Shown: piece after piece, positions 11,458 to 27,214 of the stretch
How positions within the stretch are numbered: the stretch's first letter is position 1
Layout of the letters: each line of letters starts with the position of its first letter
Assembly: GCA_030412805.1 (NCBI GenBank)
Contig: JASJFJ010000003.1
Coordinates: 6,200,001-6,264,000 of the forward strand
Reading direction: 5' to 3'
Origin: Westerdykella aurantiaca
Lineage: Eukaryota > Ascomycota > Dothideomycetes > Pleosporales > Sporormiaceae
Length of the DNA: 64,000 bases
Notes under the pieces: generated by a model
Seen by the model: the letters and a program-made list of their open reading frames with translations, nothing else
What the model was told of the DNA's origin: nothing
The model's database searches: none
Program-made: the position numbers and the translations under genes

Positions 11458-12676
11458 ATGTGCTTTGGCAAGAAACCCGAAGACCCGGAGTCTCGGCGGA
11501 ACGACGAGATCGAAAAGGTCATCCGCAATGACAAGAAGAAGCAGGAGCGCGAGGTCAAGCTGCTGCTCCTCGGCGCCGGAGAGAGCGGCAAGTCCACCGT
11601 CCTCAAGCAGATGCGCGTCATCCACGCCGGCGGCTTCAACAAGACCGAACGCAAGCAATGGCGCGCCATCATCTTCAACAACCTCGTCTCCGCCTTCCAG
11701 ACCATCTTCGCCGCCATGCAGGAGCAGGAGACCGAGTTCGAGGACGACGACAACCTGGTACGTCCGCCTCGTCCCATACAACCTCCAAGCCTAAGGCTAA
11801 CCAAACCCCCAGCGATACGCCGAATTGATCGCCGCGGACCCCGAGATCGGCATCGAGGACCCCATGCCCCAGGAGTGCCTGTCCGCCTTCAACAGCCTCT
11901 GGGCCGACAAGGGCGTCCAGCTGGCCATCCTCAAGGGCAACCAGTACGCCCTGCACGACAACCTGAGCTAGTACGTCACATCCACGGTTTTGGACGCCCT
12001 TCTCTGACCTGCTGCAGCTTCTTCGCCGACGTGGAGCGCCTCTTCGCCAAAGACTACCTGCCCACCGACCAGGACATCCTCCGCACCCGCCTGCGAACCA
12101 CCGGCATCACCGAAACCATCTTCGAGCTCGGCAACCTCACCTACCGCATGTTCGACGTCGGCGGCCAGCGCTCCGAACGCAAGAAGTGGATCCACGTCTT
12201 CGACAACGTCCAGGTCGTCCTCTTCCTCGTCGCCATCAGCGGCTACGATCACGTGCTCGTCGAAGACCGCAATGGCGTAAGTGCAGCCCCCTCCGCAGCA
12301 CATCGCGGAAAACTAACACCATGTCCAGAACCAAATGCACGAAGCCCTCATGCTCTTCGAGTCGATATCCAACTCCAAGTACTTTGAAAAGTCCGCCCTC
12401 ATCCTCTTCCTCAACAAGATCGACCTCTTCCGCGAGAAGATTGCCGGCGGCATGAGCCCCATCAACAAGGTCTTCCCCGACTACACCGGCCGCGCCACCG
12501 ACATCGAGGCCGGCCAGGAGTTCTTCGCCAACAAGTTCCGCAACCTCGTGCGGCAGCCCAAGAAGGAGGTCTACGTGCACTACACCAACGCCACAGACAC
12601 CGATCTGCTCAAGAAGACAATGGCATCCGTGCAGGACATGATTGTCCAACGCAACCTCAACGCCCTGATTCTGTAA
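11458..12676 (+). CDS. Heterotrimeric G-protein alpha subunit, group II-like (GNA-2/GanA type)
   Basis: Four exons join in frame: 11458-11757, 11813-11970, 12018-12276 and 12329-12676 (354 aa, the canonical G-alpha length). A second in-frame ATG at 11443 has a poorer context; homologues I recall begin MCFG, matching the ATG at 11458. Seen motifs: P-loop GAGESGKS (39-46), switch I RLRTTGITE with Arg177, switch II DVGGQ with catalytic Gln203, NKID, and TNATDT. The C-terminus NALIL lacks the Cys at -4 used by pertussis toxin. There is no Gly at position 2 for myristoylation; the N-terminal Cys is a possible lipid site. VKLLLLGAGESGKSTVLKQM together with the QRNL...LIL end points to group II rather than the GNA-1 or GNA-3 groups. 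The protein would couple a seven-helix receptor to cAMP or MAPK signalling at the plasma membrane. Confidence 0.92.
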
Positions 12677-14134
12677 GATCGCCTTCATTCAAAAAGCACC
12701 CATCTTTTCTCGGACTTGCCTTCTCCTTCTGCGCATTCAATCAGCCTATGGCTCGGGACACCCCTCTCCTCGACCATTGCCTGATTGCCGTCTCGCCAAT
12801 TGCCTTGGTCGGGACGCAGAGACACTGCTCTCTCCGAGCCGACCACTCCATTGCGTCTGACGGTTCCAATACCCAATTACCTGTTCACGGCATGATTTGA
12901 TTCTACGCCCCCCAAGCCCACCATTTCCATCTCTCCAAGTTCTCTCCAAGTCGCTTCGATACCTTTCTGCGTGTCTTTTCACCTCTCAAATGCAATACGT
13001 CTACGTCCAGCCTCGCCGTTGCTTCGCTGACCGGACTCGATGTGCAGCTACTAGTCCGGTCGCTCCCCCGGCACGGCGCGGCGTACGCAGTATGCCCCCG
13101 TCGCCCTCGCCGCACTCGCGCGTCCCAACTCCACCGGTCGGCTGGGTCGCCTGTTTTGTGGGATGGTGGGCGGGGGTCGACATCCCCCCTGAGAGGGACA
13201 GGGTTCTCGGTTGTAAGAGGGGGAGTTTCTGGGCGAACACGTTTTGTTTCATCGGCGCATTTTTCCGCCACTAGGGGATTTTTCTTCACGTCTTGTCTGG
13301 GGGATCGATTTGGGATGGAGCCTTTGATTTCATCTTTTTCTTCTTCATCGTTTTTGGGTTTGGCCCAAGGGTTTCGGCGGGTAGGGGATGTATTTTCTCA
13401 TGGATCGAGGGGGGAGAGCAGAGGGAGTGAGGGAATGGGGGGGTACTGATGCGGGGTTGGAGGGAGATTTGGAAGAGGATTGAGATGATTAAGAGGATTG
13501 AGATGATTGGGAGGGGGAAGATTGAGATGCATGATTATGAGTATGATATAAGTACGGATGGATACTGTGTCTGTCTGTCTGTCTGTCTGTCTGCTGTTGG
13601 TACGATGATCCTGGATATCTGTGGAGAATGCGAATTCGGAAAGGGGGCAATGTACATGCAATGGATTGGACTGGACTGGGGATATCACGTGATGATTCTG
13701 ATATTGGGGTATGTGTTGAGACTGCGTGTGTGAATGCGAATGCGAATGTATTCAAATACGTCCCAATACGAACAAATACATACAGATATAAATGCGAATG
13801 CGACTAGGAATGCAGACGCAGAGCTCGGAGATGGTAGATTGCTTCTGTGTACCCTAGGGTATCTATGTAGGTGCGAGAGTGGGCGGGTCCCTTCTCCCTC
13901 GATTCTCCGTCCGGTGAAGCAAGGCTACGGAGGAGAGAGGACAGTCTCGGGCCTGTTTCCCTGGTTGGAGGGTTTGTTTGTTGCCTTTGTTTGTTGTTTT
14001 TGCTTCTTGCTTCTTGCTTCTTGCTTCTTGTCCTCCGGAATCCGGATTCTGCGGTTTTTGGTAGGGGAGGGGGGAGGGGGGGGGACGTGGGCGGGTGCGG
14101 AAGCGGAAGCGGAAGCGGACCCATGGGATTGAGT

Positions 14135-14165
<31 letters not shown>

Positions 14166-14749
14166 TGGTAGGGGTGGACGTCGTTTTGGCTGGGGAAGAT
14201 GGGAAGACGGTTTGGCTTGTTTTTGAGCGGTTGGGTTGGGGGTTGGGGGTGTGGAACGGGCGAGTTGGAGGTTGGAGGTAGAGCTCGTTGGGACGTTGGC
14301 GGTGATGGTGACGGTGATGGTGACGGTGACATGGCATGACGGAAGCTTGAGAGACATCTTTGTTGATGTTGGGAGGGTGGCATGTTGGGAGGGTGGCATG
14401 TTAGGTAGGGTGGCATGTTAGGTAGGGTAGGTAATGTTAACATAACATGCGGACAGGCGTGCATGTGTTGGGTGTTGGGAGTTGTTTGAGGGATTGGGGC
14501 CGAAAGATTGGAACGGGAAGGTTTGCTTGGGATGGGATCGGATGGGATCGGATGTGTTGAGGTGCTGTTACGCATTCGGCGTTCTGCGTTCTGCTGGATT
14601 GTACGCGTTTCTTTGTTTAAGGGGGTTTTTTATAGGGTGTCTATCTATCTATATATACATATATGGGGGGGGCAAAGTGTTGGGATGGAATGGGATGGGA
14701 TGGGATGGGACGGGACGGGCTAGGATGTGATGTGATGGGGTAGGATGTA
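12677..14749. other. Non-coding, microsatellite-rich stretch downstream of G-alpha
   Basis: No gene is supported. Visible simple repeats are CTGT units at about 13568-13593, ATGCGA units about 13730-13750, a T11-G21 homopolymer junction at 14134-14165, GTGACGGTGATG units about 14300-14332 and TGGGATGGGA units about 14684-14718. The 13900-14170 section is strongly purine-skewed. Confidence 0.5.
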
Positions 14750-19440
<4,691 letters not shown>

Positions 19441-19680
19441 GGTGTGACCGATTCTACGCGGACGCGACGAAATCTACACACATTGGCTCGAGGATTTTAA
19501 ACCCCTGGAACCCCTGGAACCCCCGGAACCCCCCAGTGCCCCCTTCTCCCGGCTTCGACCCACTTGGTTCTCTACCATGCAAGGTCGAAATACCTATAAT
19601 TGTAATCTAAGAGAAAACCGAGCTAGGCCTTTGGGATTTCGCGGAGATATGTTTCCCTAGAGGTCTTGGAAAAGCACGCA
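19441..19680. other. Junction between the repeat array and the next genes
   Basis: This short stretch holds a run of CCTGGAACC-like units at 19501-19534, related to the CCCTGGAG runs upstream of the G-alpha gene. Nothing else is recognised. Confidence 0.5.
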
Positions 19681-20192
19681 TCAGGTCACTGGTAAACGCT
19701 CACATTGATACTCAGTATAAGGGTACTGTGAACTGGAGTTTGACCACGGCAGGGAGCGAAGTTTCACAACTGCCAAGGCAGGGCCCAGCGGACTTGGAGA
19801 CCATATATCTGATGCACGGAGCTCAAACAATACTGTAGACTCCACTCTCCCACCCGTCTCTACTCCGATGATTCCAGTTTCTCTCAGAACAGAATTTACA
19901 AACCCTCCCAACTCGAATCTCTTAATCACGTAGACTACCAGAGTACAATCCTTCTTTCCCCTAAGCTGCCCTACAGATGCATGCATCCAAAGCCTTTTAC
20001 CTAAGCAGTCGCCAAGCACCGCCCCCGAAACTTCAAACCGGGCCGCCTCCAAAACCTCCAAAACGGAACATCAGACTTACCATGCAGCACACGAAGCGCA
20101 TCAAACACGGATGCACCAATCAGGCCACGCTGCTGCGCGCGGTTGAGCCTCGATGCGGCGTTGGACAACGGCCATGGAGCAGCAAGGGACAT
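19681..20192 (-). CDS. Putative small two-exon gene, 133 aa, unknown
   Basis: On the minus strand ATG at 20192 opens MSLAAPWPLSNAASRLNR. A GTAAGT donor at 20080 and a CTGTAG acceptor ending at 19971 join exon 20192-20081 to exon 19970-19681 exactly in frame, giving 133 aa and a natural stop. The joined peptide contains a segment with alternating hydrophobic residues (CTLVVYVIKRFELGGFVNSV) that looks folded. I do not recognise a family. The in-phase splice and the absence of microsatellite sequence argue for a real gene. Against it: the branch site is weak and the length is short. It is divergent from the secreted-protein gene starting at 20512. Confidence 0.35.
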
Positions 20193-20511
20193 GCTTGGCT
20201 ACTCCAAATGTTTGACCGCGATGAATCCCCTGGGAGGAGCCCCAGATGGATGCCAGGCGTGACACAGTACGGGAGAGGTGGGAGGATGAGGCTTTACATA
20301 ATGATACTCTTCCGCCTCCGCTCCCTTTCCCTTCGCTTTTGCAGATACCCTATCTTTTGAGAGGTTGTTGGACCGAGACTTTTCGCTTTTCTTGCTTCCT
20401 ATTATTCTCTTCGGCCGGTCCGTCCTCTTCCCATCTCTTCATTGCTTATATTTAATTTGTATTCGCGTACGGAGTACTGTGCACTACTATTACTATTCTT
20501 TGCTCCACGCC

Positions 20512-21681
20512 ATGTATAAACTCCTCTTCGCCTCGTTCGTCGCACTCGCTGCTTGCCGGCCTCAGAGGGGCAATGGGAGACAGCGACAGGGTGGTGGTAG
20601 ACAGAAGACTGCCCAGCAGCAGGCCGCGCAGATTCCTCAGGGGCTGTCCCAGGCCACCGATGGCTCCGTCATCATGGATTCCACGGTCAACATCAACGGC
20701 CTGCCGATTCGGTACAGGATATCCGCGCCAGCAGACCAATTCCTCACCACCTCGGGCGTCCCTGGAGCGGCAGCCACGAGCGCGAATGGCACACTGGGTT
20801 CGTGCAAAGCATACTCCGGACTTCTTGCCTACCCCAACTAACATGGTGTTATCACAGGCGTAAACGTCCTCCTTCACGGCGATGGCGGCCAATCCTTCTT
20901 CGACTTCCCCAACCAGAACGTCCAAGCCAACACCATGGGCGTTGCCCTCCTCGCGCCAAACCCAAACCTCTTCTGGGGCGGTGGTCAGGGCCTGCAACGC
21001 ACCGACGGTGTCGCCCACGCCCAAGCAGTCAACGACTTTGTGCAACAGGTCATGCCGCAGATCGTGGCATTTAACCAACAAGCCGTCTCGTTCACGGGCG
21101 TGTCCGGCGGCAGCCTGTTGTTAAGCGGCTTCTTCATCCCAGCTCAGATGCAGAACTTCCCCAACAGTGCTGTCGAGCTCAATTGTGGAGGCATGAAGCC
21201 CCAGGTCCCCTTCGTGGACCAGACGACGGTCATGTCGCAGACGCGGATCCACTATCAGAGCACGCAGAGCGAGTTGCAGGAGCTTCAGGCCAGCATCCCC
21301 CAAGCCGTGGTTGCATATGAGCAGGCGGCCGCTGCTGCCGGCCTATCAGCTGCTCAGATCAACGCGCTTCAAACCGTCGACAACACGCCTAATGGCGGCC
21401 ACTGCGCGTTCGATGGCAAAGGCTTTGTGTCCGGTGTGCAGACCATGTTGTCGAGCTACTCGAACGTGGTCCAGGGAGGCAATGGCATTGTGACGGGTAT
21501 CGGCGCGCCTAGTAACGGCAAGGTCACGACGGGCGTGGTTGGGAACGAGAACTTGCAGTTTGCGGCCGGTCGGAAGCGCGACGCCGAGCTGGAGGACATG
21601 GTCGTTAAGAGGTGGGCGCAGAACCTGGTGGAGGAGGTCGACGATGTAACGTTGATATCTTGTGATCGCATTTCCTGCTGA
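20512..21681 (+). CDS. Secreted serine-hydrolase-like protein
   Basis: Two exons, 20512-20797 and 20858-21681, give 369 aa. The 60 bp intron has an uncommon GTTCGT donor but a good CTAAC branch (20835-20840 region) and CACAG acceptor. The start MYKLLFASFVALAACRP is a signal peptide followed by a basic, Gln-rich linker to about residue 45. The body contains LLHGDGGQSF, which resembles an oxyanion loop, and FTGVSGGSLLLSG with Ser178 in a GxSxG nucleophile elbow, so an alpha/beta-hydrolase fold is likely. A possible catalytic His occurs in NGGHCAFDG. The tail holds a basic RKR site (GRKRDAELED), perhaps a Kex2 processing site. The substrate is unknown; similar proteins in fungi are usually unnamed. 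It stands alone between a repeat array and a second repeat block. Confidence 0.8.
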
Positions 21682-22221
21682 CATTTGCACTTCATGTCGT
21701 GCATTACGCTATATCTACCCTTTTCATTTTCGTAGTAAGCAAGACGAAGCTCCTGCTATGTTATAAACTTTCCTCGATTCTTAGATGTGCGTTTGATAAT
21801 GCTAACGTTCTTATATAGTCTCTTTAGAATAGAAAATACAGATCTATAAGAAGCATTTAATAGGCCTATCTATATCTACTAATACGCATTTGACATGTGT
21901 CTGCATTCTTAACATATTAGACAGTGAGTCAATCCTGTTTTAGGGGAAATATTGTGAGAAAATACATTCATGCAGCTCAACCAGCGAGGGTGGGTTGAAT
22001 CACATTCTACTTTCCCTCAAACGGGCTGTATATAAAAAATGTCCACATCTAGCCATGACTTCTCGAAGCGATTGGATTATCAGCAAACAATATTTTCGAC
22101 GTTGATTTTGCTTCATAAATACGCTCTATCCGCTTCTTTATTCTGCAGATCACACCGCTCGACTGAGTAATCACGCCTGCAAGTGCCACTAGTCCTTCTA
22201 ATACGAATTCCCATTCACACA
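21682..22221. other. AT-rich intergenic region
   Basis: About 540 bp, noticeably AT-rich around 21720-21960. No gene, RNA gene or repeat unit is recognised. Confidence 0.5.
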
Positions 22222-22758
22222 ATGAACGGACTCCGCAGGGCGGAACGTCCGACGAAGAAGGAAAACGTTGAAGGTCTTGAGTATGTTAACCTGCAGGCAT
22301 TGCGCCAGGATGGGACGGACGGAGCTTGGTACTGCTGCAAGTGCATGAAAGAGAATCATGTAGCCCACGGCCGCCATCCATTCAAAAAGCTGATCCACCC
22401 CTGCGATCCTGTCGTCTGCGATAGCACCAATATCATGATCAAGAACAACCGAAATGGCCTGCTGATTGGCGACGAGATACCAGTAAGTAATGTTACCCGC
22501 AAGAAGGAGCCCTACAAATCTGTGTGTCCCATGTGCGGCACTTCTGACCGTGTGCAAGCAATTAGCTCACATAGGTTTAGTAGCAAGGTAACTCACGTCC
22601 GTTACATAACGGAGTGCGTTTGCGGCCACAAAGACTCAATAACTCTCTTGCGATGGTCAGAGAGATCCCCAAATTTACCGTATCCGGGTTTCCGCCTTCC
22701 TCTTTCCATCCCAGCTGTCTTAGCACTGCCCCAACTTTTTGAAAAATTCCTGTTGTAA
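22222..22758 (+). CDS. Small Cys-rich, probably zinc-binding protein, unknown
   Basis: A single open frame of 178 aa starts at ATG 22222 (MNGLRRAERPTKKEN); further in-frame codons upstream lack an ATG start. It has WYCCKCMKENHVAHGRH, then HPCDPVVCD, then SVCPMCGTSDR and ECVCGH. These are paired cysteines in CxxC form plus histidines, which suggests one or two zinc ribbons. A GTAAGT inside the frame at about 22481 could be read as a donor, but staying unspliced keeps the second Cys pair, so I prefer the continuous frame. There is no signal peptide. The hydrophobic C-terminus is not a clear membrane segment. Such small Cys-rich proteins are common and often unnamed in Pezizomycotina. It lies directly before a block of decayed repeat units. 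Confidence 0.65.
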   Translation: MNGLRRAERPTKKENVEGLEYVNLQALRQDGTDGAWYCCKCMKENHVAHGRHPFKKLIHPCDPVVCDSTNIMIKNNRNGLLIGDEIPVSNVTRKKEPYKSVCPMCGTSDRVQAISSHRFSSKVTHVRYITECVCGHKDSITLLRWSERSPNLPYPGFRLPLSIPAVLALPQLFEKFLL

Positions 22759-25210
22759 GCGTGGAAGGAGAGCAAGGATAGAACTATGGGAAAGGAAAGG
22801 GTTTATATCTGCTCTCTGGGCTTAGGAAGTATATAAAAGCGCTGGAGCAGTAATGATAATCACCATCCAGTGCACTGTGCCGGTCTACGTTATGGAGAGC
22901 TTATAAAACGAAAGAACACCATCCTTAATGCTTTCTGGGATTTTTGGAAACGAAATGGCGAAAGATGCAAGTAAAGAAGGAGAAATCGACAACGAGTGAG
23001 CTTTATATGCGCAACTAACTATCTGCGGGGTGGTTGACTGAATAGGACTGTTCACTTGGTTCTGAGTTCCGGGAATCGCCGGTCACAAGAAGCAGCGATG
23101 GTGCTCATCATCAGTAGTGGAGGAAGAAATTTGAGCCAACAAATGGGAAGCCTTTTCGCACACAACAGGCTGTTTAATAGAGAAGCAGAAGAGCACAGCG
23201 GCCTCGGACTCATTTTGACGGTGTCTAGGTTTTGAAATGTCGAACCGTGAAGAGAATGAAGGAAAGAATCGGTAGATAGGTATGAGGAGCCTATATACTT
23301 AGGCAACGGTGGAGAAAGGAGGCGCTTAATAAGGCAAAACTGAGCACGTATAATAACACATCGACAAAAGCTTTTTGGATTTCTCGGTGCTAGCGAGGGG
23401 TAACGGTGATCATCACCACCAAATGAGCCTAAGTAATATGCCACCTACGACCCCGTTGCCACGCGAGGAAGCAGAGAAAAGAGAGCAAGAGGCATAATGA
23501 GGGTGGTATACTCCTTTTGGACATGACTATTCTGCATATTGGGTGAGGAGTGGATCTGGGGTAGAAAGCCCCCGATTCATATGCCTTGGCGACGGCATCA
23601 TTCGACTTTCGAAGAGTGGTTTAGATCTAACTGCTCGAGTTCCGCATAGACGGAGTTTCCTTAGGTTTATATGCACGGATTGGAATTCACCGACTAGGGA
23701 AAGGACATTTCTTCGCCCACAGGCCGGGTCGCTACACTAGGATTAGACGCGAATCATGAGTTCGCTGAGAGTCGGCAAGGACCGAACATTCACGTGTACA
23801 GCTGTACATTCTGGGCTCAGTAGGCTGTAAATGATCAAGGCATCATCATCTTGAGCCTCGCAAAAGAACCTCGAGAAACCCATAGACTTGATGAATGAAG
23901 AATTTTTAGAACCGATCACAAGGTTTCACATGGCCCACTTGCCCGGATGATTTTGGAAATCGAGTAAGGAAGAGGTGTGTAACAGAAAAGGAAAAGGAGG
24001 CAAGGGGTTTATATAAGTTTTTCTATAGATACACACGTGAGCAACGTCGATATTAAAATCACCAAGTCCTTCCGGTTGGCAGGGATGTCACCAGAGCATC
24101 TATTGCACGTAAATTCCAACGCAATTGTGGCGATGGGCATCATCGTCGCGAAAAAAGGAGTGCGTACATGTAAAACTAGGATCCGTAACGCAGACCCTGT
24201 AGCAACAACCACATTGTCTACTTTGACGGTTGCTTTTAGAGAGCAAATAGGAACGAGGAGGTAGAGGAGAGAAGCGCACAGCGGAACAAGAGGTATAAAC
24301 ATCCTCAACAGTAAGACAGATGGGCTGTCAGCTTTGAAGTAGGGCCGTGATGATGAGCACCACCATCATTGAGCAAGATTGCATTTCAAGACAGCATGGC
24401 GGTGAAAGCGAGTCAATCGCGACCATAGGAACCGAGTATGACCTTTTTTGAAACAACCAACACATGTTCATCTCTCAGTGTGATTTAAAAATTTCCACCG
24501 TTGAAGAATTGAAGTGAGAAGAGAATAGGGTCTAAGGGAAGGGAGGATTATATACCCGGAGGCAGCTAGCGGAGGGCTGCGGAACCTAGGTCACGCGGGC
24601 AAACGCTTTAAACATAATAATGATGATGATTATTATTATAATACTTAGTACACGCGAGAAGAATTGTGTAAAGTGCTAGGAACTTATAGAGGTTATAGCA
24701 AAATCGAGAACATGTAGACAACAAGGAAGAATTTTAGAACACGTTAGAAGCCCTGAGGGAGTCTATTAATGGAAAGGAAATCCCCGCATTAAAGGCACAA
24801 CCGGATTATATACGCGCGTTGGTTAAACAGCGCGGCATGTTTTGTAAGCATTAAACAATGACTTAATTTACATGTTTTAAGGCTTCTATCTGAAAATTCT
24901 GATGCTAGTCATCACTGTAATGCTACCTACCAAATTCCAAGCGATGTCACATACATAACGACATAAGGTGTGTTCCAAACAGATTTTTGTTCACGGGTGC
25001 TGGAGAACATTGTTGTAGTTCATTATAATTATTTTTAGGAATAAACTAGTGGCATGTTGTACAGGAGAAAGGTTTCTAGCAAGGGGGAGGCTTTTATATA
25101 CAAAAAGACTGGAATAGCAGCAGTGCATCAGTGGTGGTTTAGGTAAAACATGATCTGCGTACGCCGTCTTTTGACACATAAGGGGCTCCTCCAACTTTTA
25201 AAGCCGAAGC
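22759..25210 (+). repeat. Second, more decayed block of the same repeat family, same orientation
   Basis: Cores with an A/G tract followed by TTATATA-like sequence recur near 22802, 23003, 23291, 23503, 24008, 24284, 24547, 24806 and 25092. One expected core near 23755 is not recognisable. Spacing again centres on 260-290 bp. Several units keep the triplet section downstream of the core (for example GTAATGATAATCACCATC near 22850, GATGATGAGCACCACCATC near 24350). The unit at 24547 keeps a GGCTGCGGAACC segment. The units are clearly older or more mutated than those at 14.75-19.44 kb. No intact gene is supported in this stretch. Confidence 0.6.
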
Positions 25211-25430
25211 CTTCTTTACCATGTATGCGGTAGGGGCGATTGGTTACCGCCTAGCTTCACTGAATCTTCATGCGATAGACAACTGACACGGTAGAAACGC
25301 TAGATCTGCCTTGCTGACCTACTGTATCTGGCACTAGATCTACAGTTCCGATAAAAGTGTAGACTGGCCGCTATCTCAGCATCAGCGAATTTGTCCACCC
25401 TCACAGCCCTGCTGCTCAACCACCTGTCCT

Positions 25431-26588
25431 TCACTCCTCCACCCAGTCTCCCATCTTCCTACAGCCCAGTCCCCTCCCATGCTCATGAAAAGCGCAAAGC
25501 TCCTCCTCCCTTTCCGGCCACACAGCGTACATCTCCTCTAACGAGGAAGAGGCCACCGAGCCACGCTTGCTCGCGCCATCATCCTCTGTCAGCCCATTTG
25601 GAACTGCTCCGGTCCATCCAGAAGCCCCAGTCTCCGACCATGAGACGTGTGACTGCGGAGTCCACATATATTGCATTGGAGGTGCCCATCCCTCAGTTCC
25701 TCGCAGTATTTTGGCCGTTCCGAATTCCGCTGTAGGTCGAGGAGCTGAGGACACTGCAGTCCACCCATCCTCTTCGTTCTCAACGTTTGTCTCTCCCTGC
25801 TCTTTGGGCTTCTCTTGACCAGCTACCCGATTTCTATCACTGCTCTTCTCCCTCGCTGCAACGACCAACCACCCAAGCAAGCCCCTCACAAATCCCCTCT
25901 CACAAGTCCGGCCATCCGCGGGTACCCATGTACCCATGTGCTCCGGACCCGCCCACTTCGTAATAGCCGCATATATCAGCCTCCTAAGATGTAAACTTGC
26001 TTTATCGTCAGTAAGTACGAGATCGACGATCGAGGGTTTCAGGGCCGCGAGGAAGCACTGTGCGGCCTGTTCGACGTCCAACTGCCAGCACGGCGAGGAC
26101 GAAGGTGAGACCGCGTTTATATCAGTGGGGTTGTTCATAGAACACGCAATGAGCGAGATCAAAGCATCCCTAAACACGCTGTCTTGTAACCAGCAGCCAA
26201 GGAAGTATGCACCTAGGTAGTCGGTAAATGCGCGTCGCAGACGCTGCTGCCCCGCTGCAAGGCTTCCGTCTCCCGGTGCTCGATGGCCGCGTATCCAGTC
26301 CTTCGTACGTAGGTCTCCGCTGTTCAACCACTCGGCGTAGATGGCGAAAATCTCGAAATCCGGGAAGTTGAGCCTTATGATGCCGTCATGCTTTTGTTTC
26401 GGCGATGACGCATTGTTGTGTGAGGGCGAAGACCCATGGGCGTTCTCTGTGAGGTCTGCATGTTGGGTGTGAGCGCGGAGGTAGAGCGACGTGGCGATGG
26501 CGGGATTCTTGGGCAGAACGAATGTTCGCGTCGTCGATGGGCGGACGTACGTGTTGCGCAGCTTGATGGTGAGGGTTTGTTCGGTCAT
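25431..26588 (-). CDS. BTB-like domain protein
   Basis: A single exon on the minus strand runs from ATG 26588 (MTEQTLTIKLRNTYVRPS) to TGA at 25431, giving 385 aa. The frame stays open upstream, with another ATG at 26690, so a longer N-terminus is possible. Residues 20-95 fit the diverged BTB pattern common in fungi: TRTFVLPKNPAIATSLYLRA, then IIRLNFPDFEIFAIYAEWLNSGDL. The remainder is mostly helical, with FTDYLGAYFLGCWLQDSVFRDALI typical of the BACK-like region. A Glu/Lys-rich linker and a Trp-containing tail (MQYMWTPQSH) follow. Family members often act as cullin-3 adaptors or transcription-linked scaffolds, but that role is not shown here. Confidence 0.6.
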   Translation of the reverse strand: MTEQTLTIKLRNTYVRPSTTRTFVLPKNPAIATSLYLRAHTQHADLTENAHGSSPSHNNASSPKQKHDGIIRLNFPDFEIFAIYAEWLNSGDLRTKDWIRGHRAPGDGSLAAGQQRLRRAFTDYLGAYFLGCWLQDSVFRDALISLIACSMNNPTDINAVSPSSSPCWQLDVEQAAQCFLAALKPSIVDLVLTDDKASLHLRRLIYAAITKWAGPEHMGTWVPADGRTCERGFVRGLLGWLVVAAREKSSDRNRVAGQEKPKEQGETNVENEEDGWTAVSSAPRPTAEFGTAKILRGTEGWAPPMQYMWTPQSHVSWSETGASGWTGAVPNGLTEDDGASKRGSVASSSLEEMYAVWPEREEELCAFHEHGRGLGCRKMGDWVEE

Positions 26589-27214
26589 TTGGGGGGGAGG
26601 CACTTTCTGCTTGTGCTTGCGGTGACGTGAGTGCAGAGGGGATGATGGCCGGTCGAGAATTGGTATGAGACAGTCGAGGAAGAAAACCATGCGGGAGATG
26701 AGGGTGGAGGATAGAAGCCCAACTGTGGAAAGGTCATTCCTGTAGTTGACGTGCGCGGACGCGTTGTGAAGTTGTTCGAAAGTGCGGTGAAAGGGTTGAC
26801 CTGCGGAGAGGTGAGTCCCGCCTCTGTGTGAAGACGGAATTAGGCGATAATATCTTTTTAGCATTGCTTTTGACCGGGAGATACGATAGACCGCGATACA
26901 TCCAATATACAAAGAAGTACCGAGCCATATGCCCATGAGCCCCTAGAAGTCAAAGGGAACCAAACTTCCCACCCCTCTTTCAAGTCAACCCCCTAATATG
27001 CCCACATGCGACCAGAGAACAGAAAAATTAGGTAAATAAAGTCATACAAATCCAAAAACAAGCAATAACCGAAGACGGTTGTTGTGGATAGAATGTCGAA
27101 GAAGGTAAAGAAGAAGGTGAAGAAAAAAGTTGGGAAGAAGATATACAAGGTTTCGCTATCAAAGTACTCTCATCAGCATCACTGGTCATCAATTATTAGT
27201 TCAAGGCGTCGGCC
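26589..27214. other. Intergenic region
   Basis: This is upstream sequence of the BTB-like gene and downstream sequence of the ceramide synthase gene. The minus-strand frame of the BTB-like gene remains open to about 26936. The 27090-27150 section is an AAG-rich purine tract. Nothing else is seen. Confidence 0.5.

Noticed and set aside
25391..25818. Plus-strand frames across the BTB-like gene.
   Set aside because: They lie antisense to a frame with clear domain character and have skewed Ser/Pro composition.
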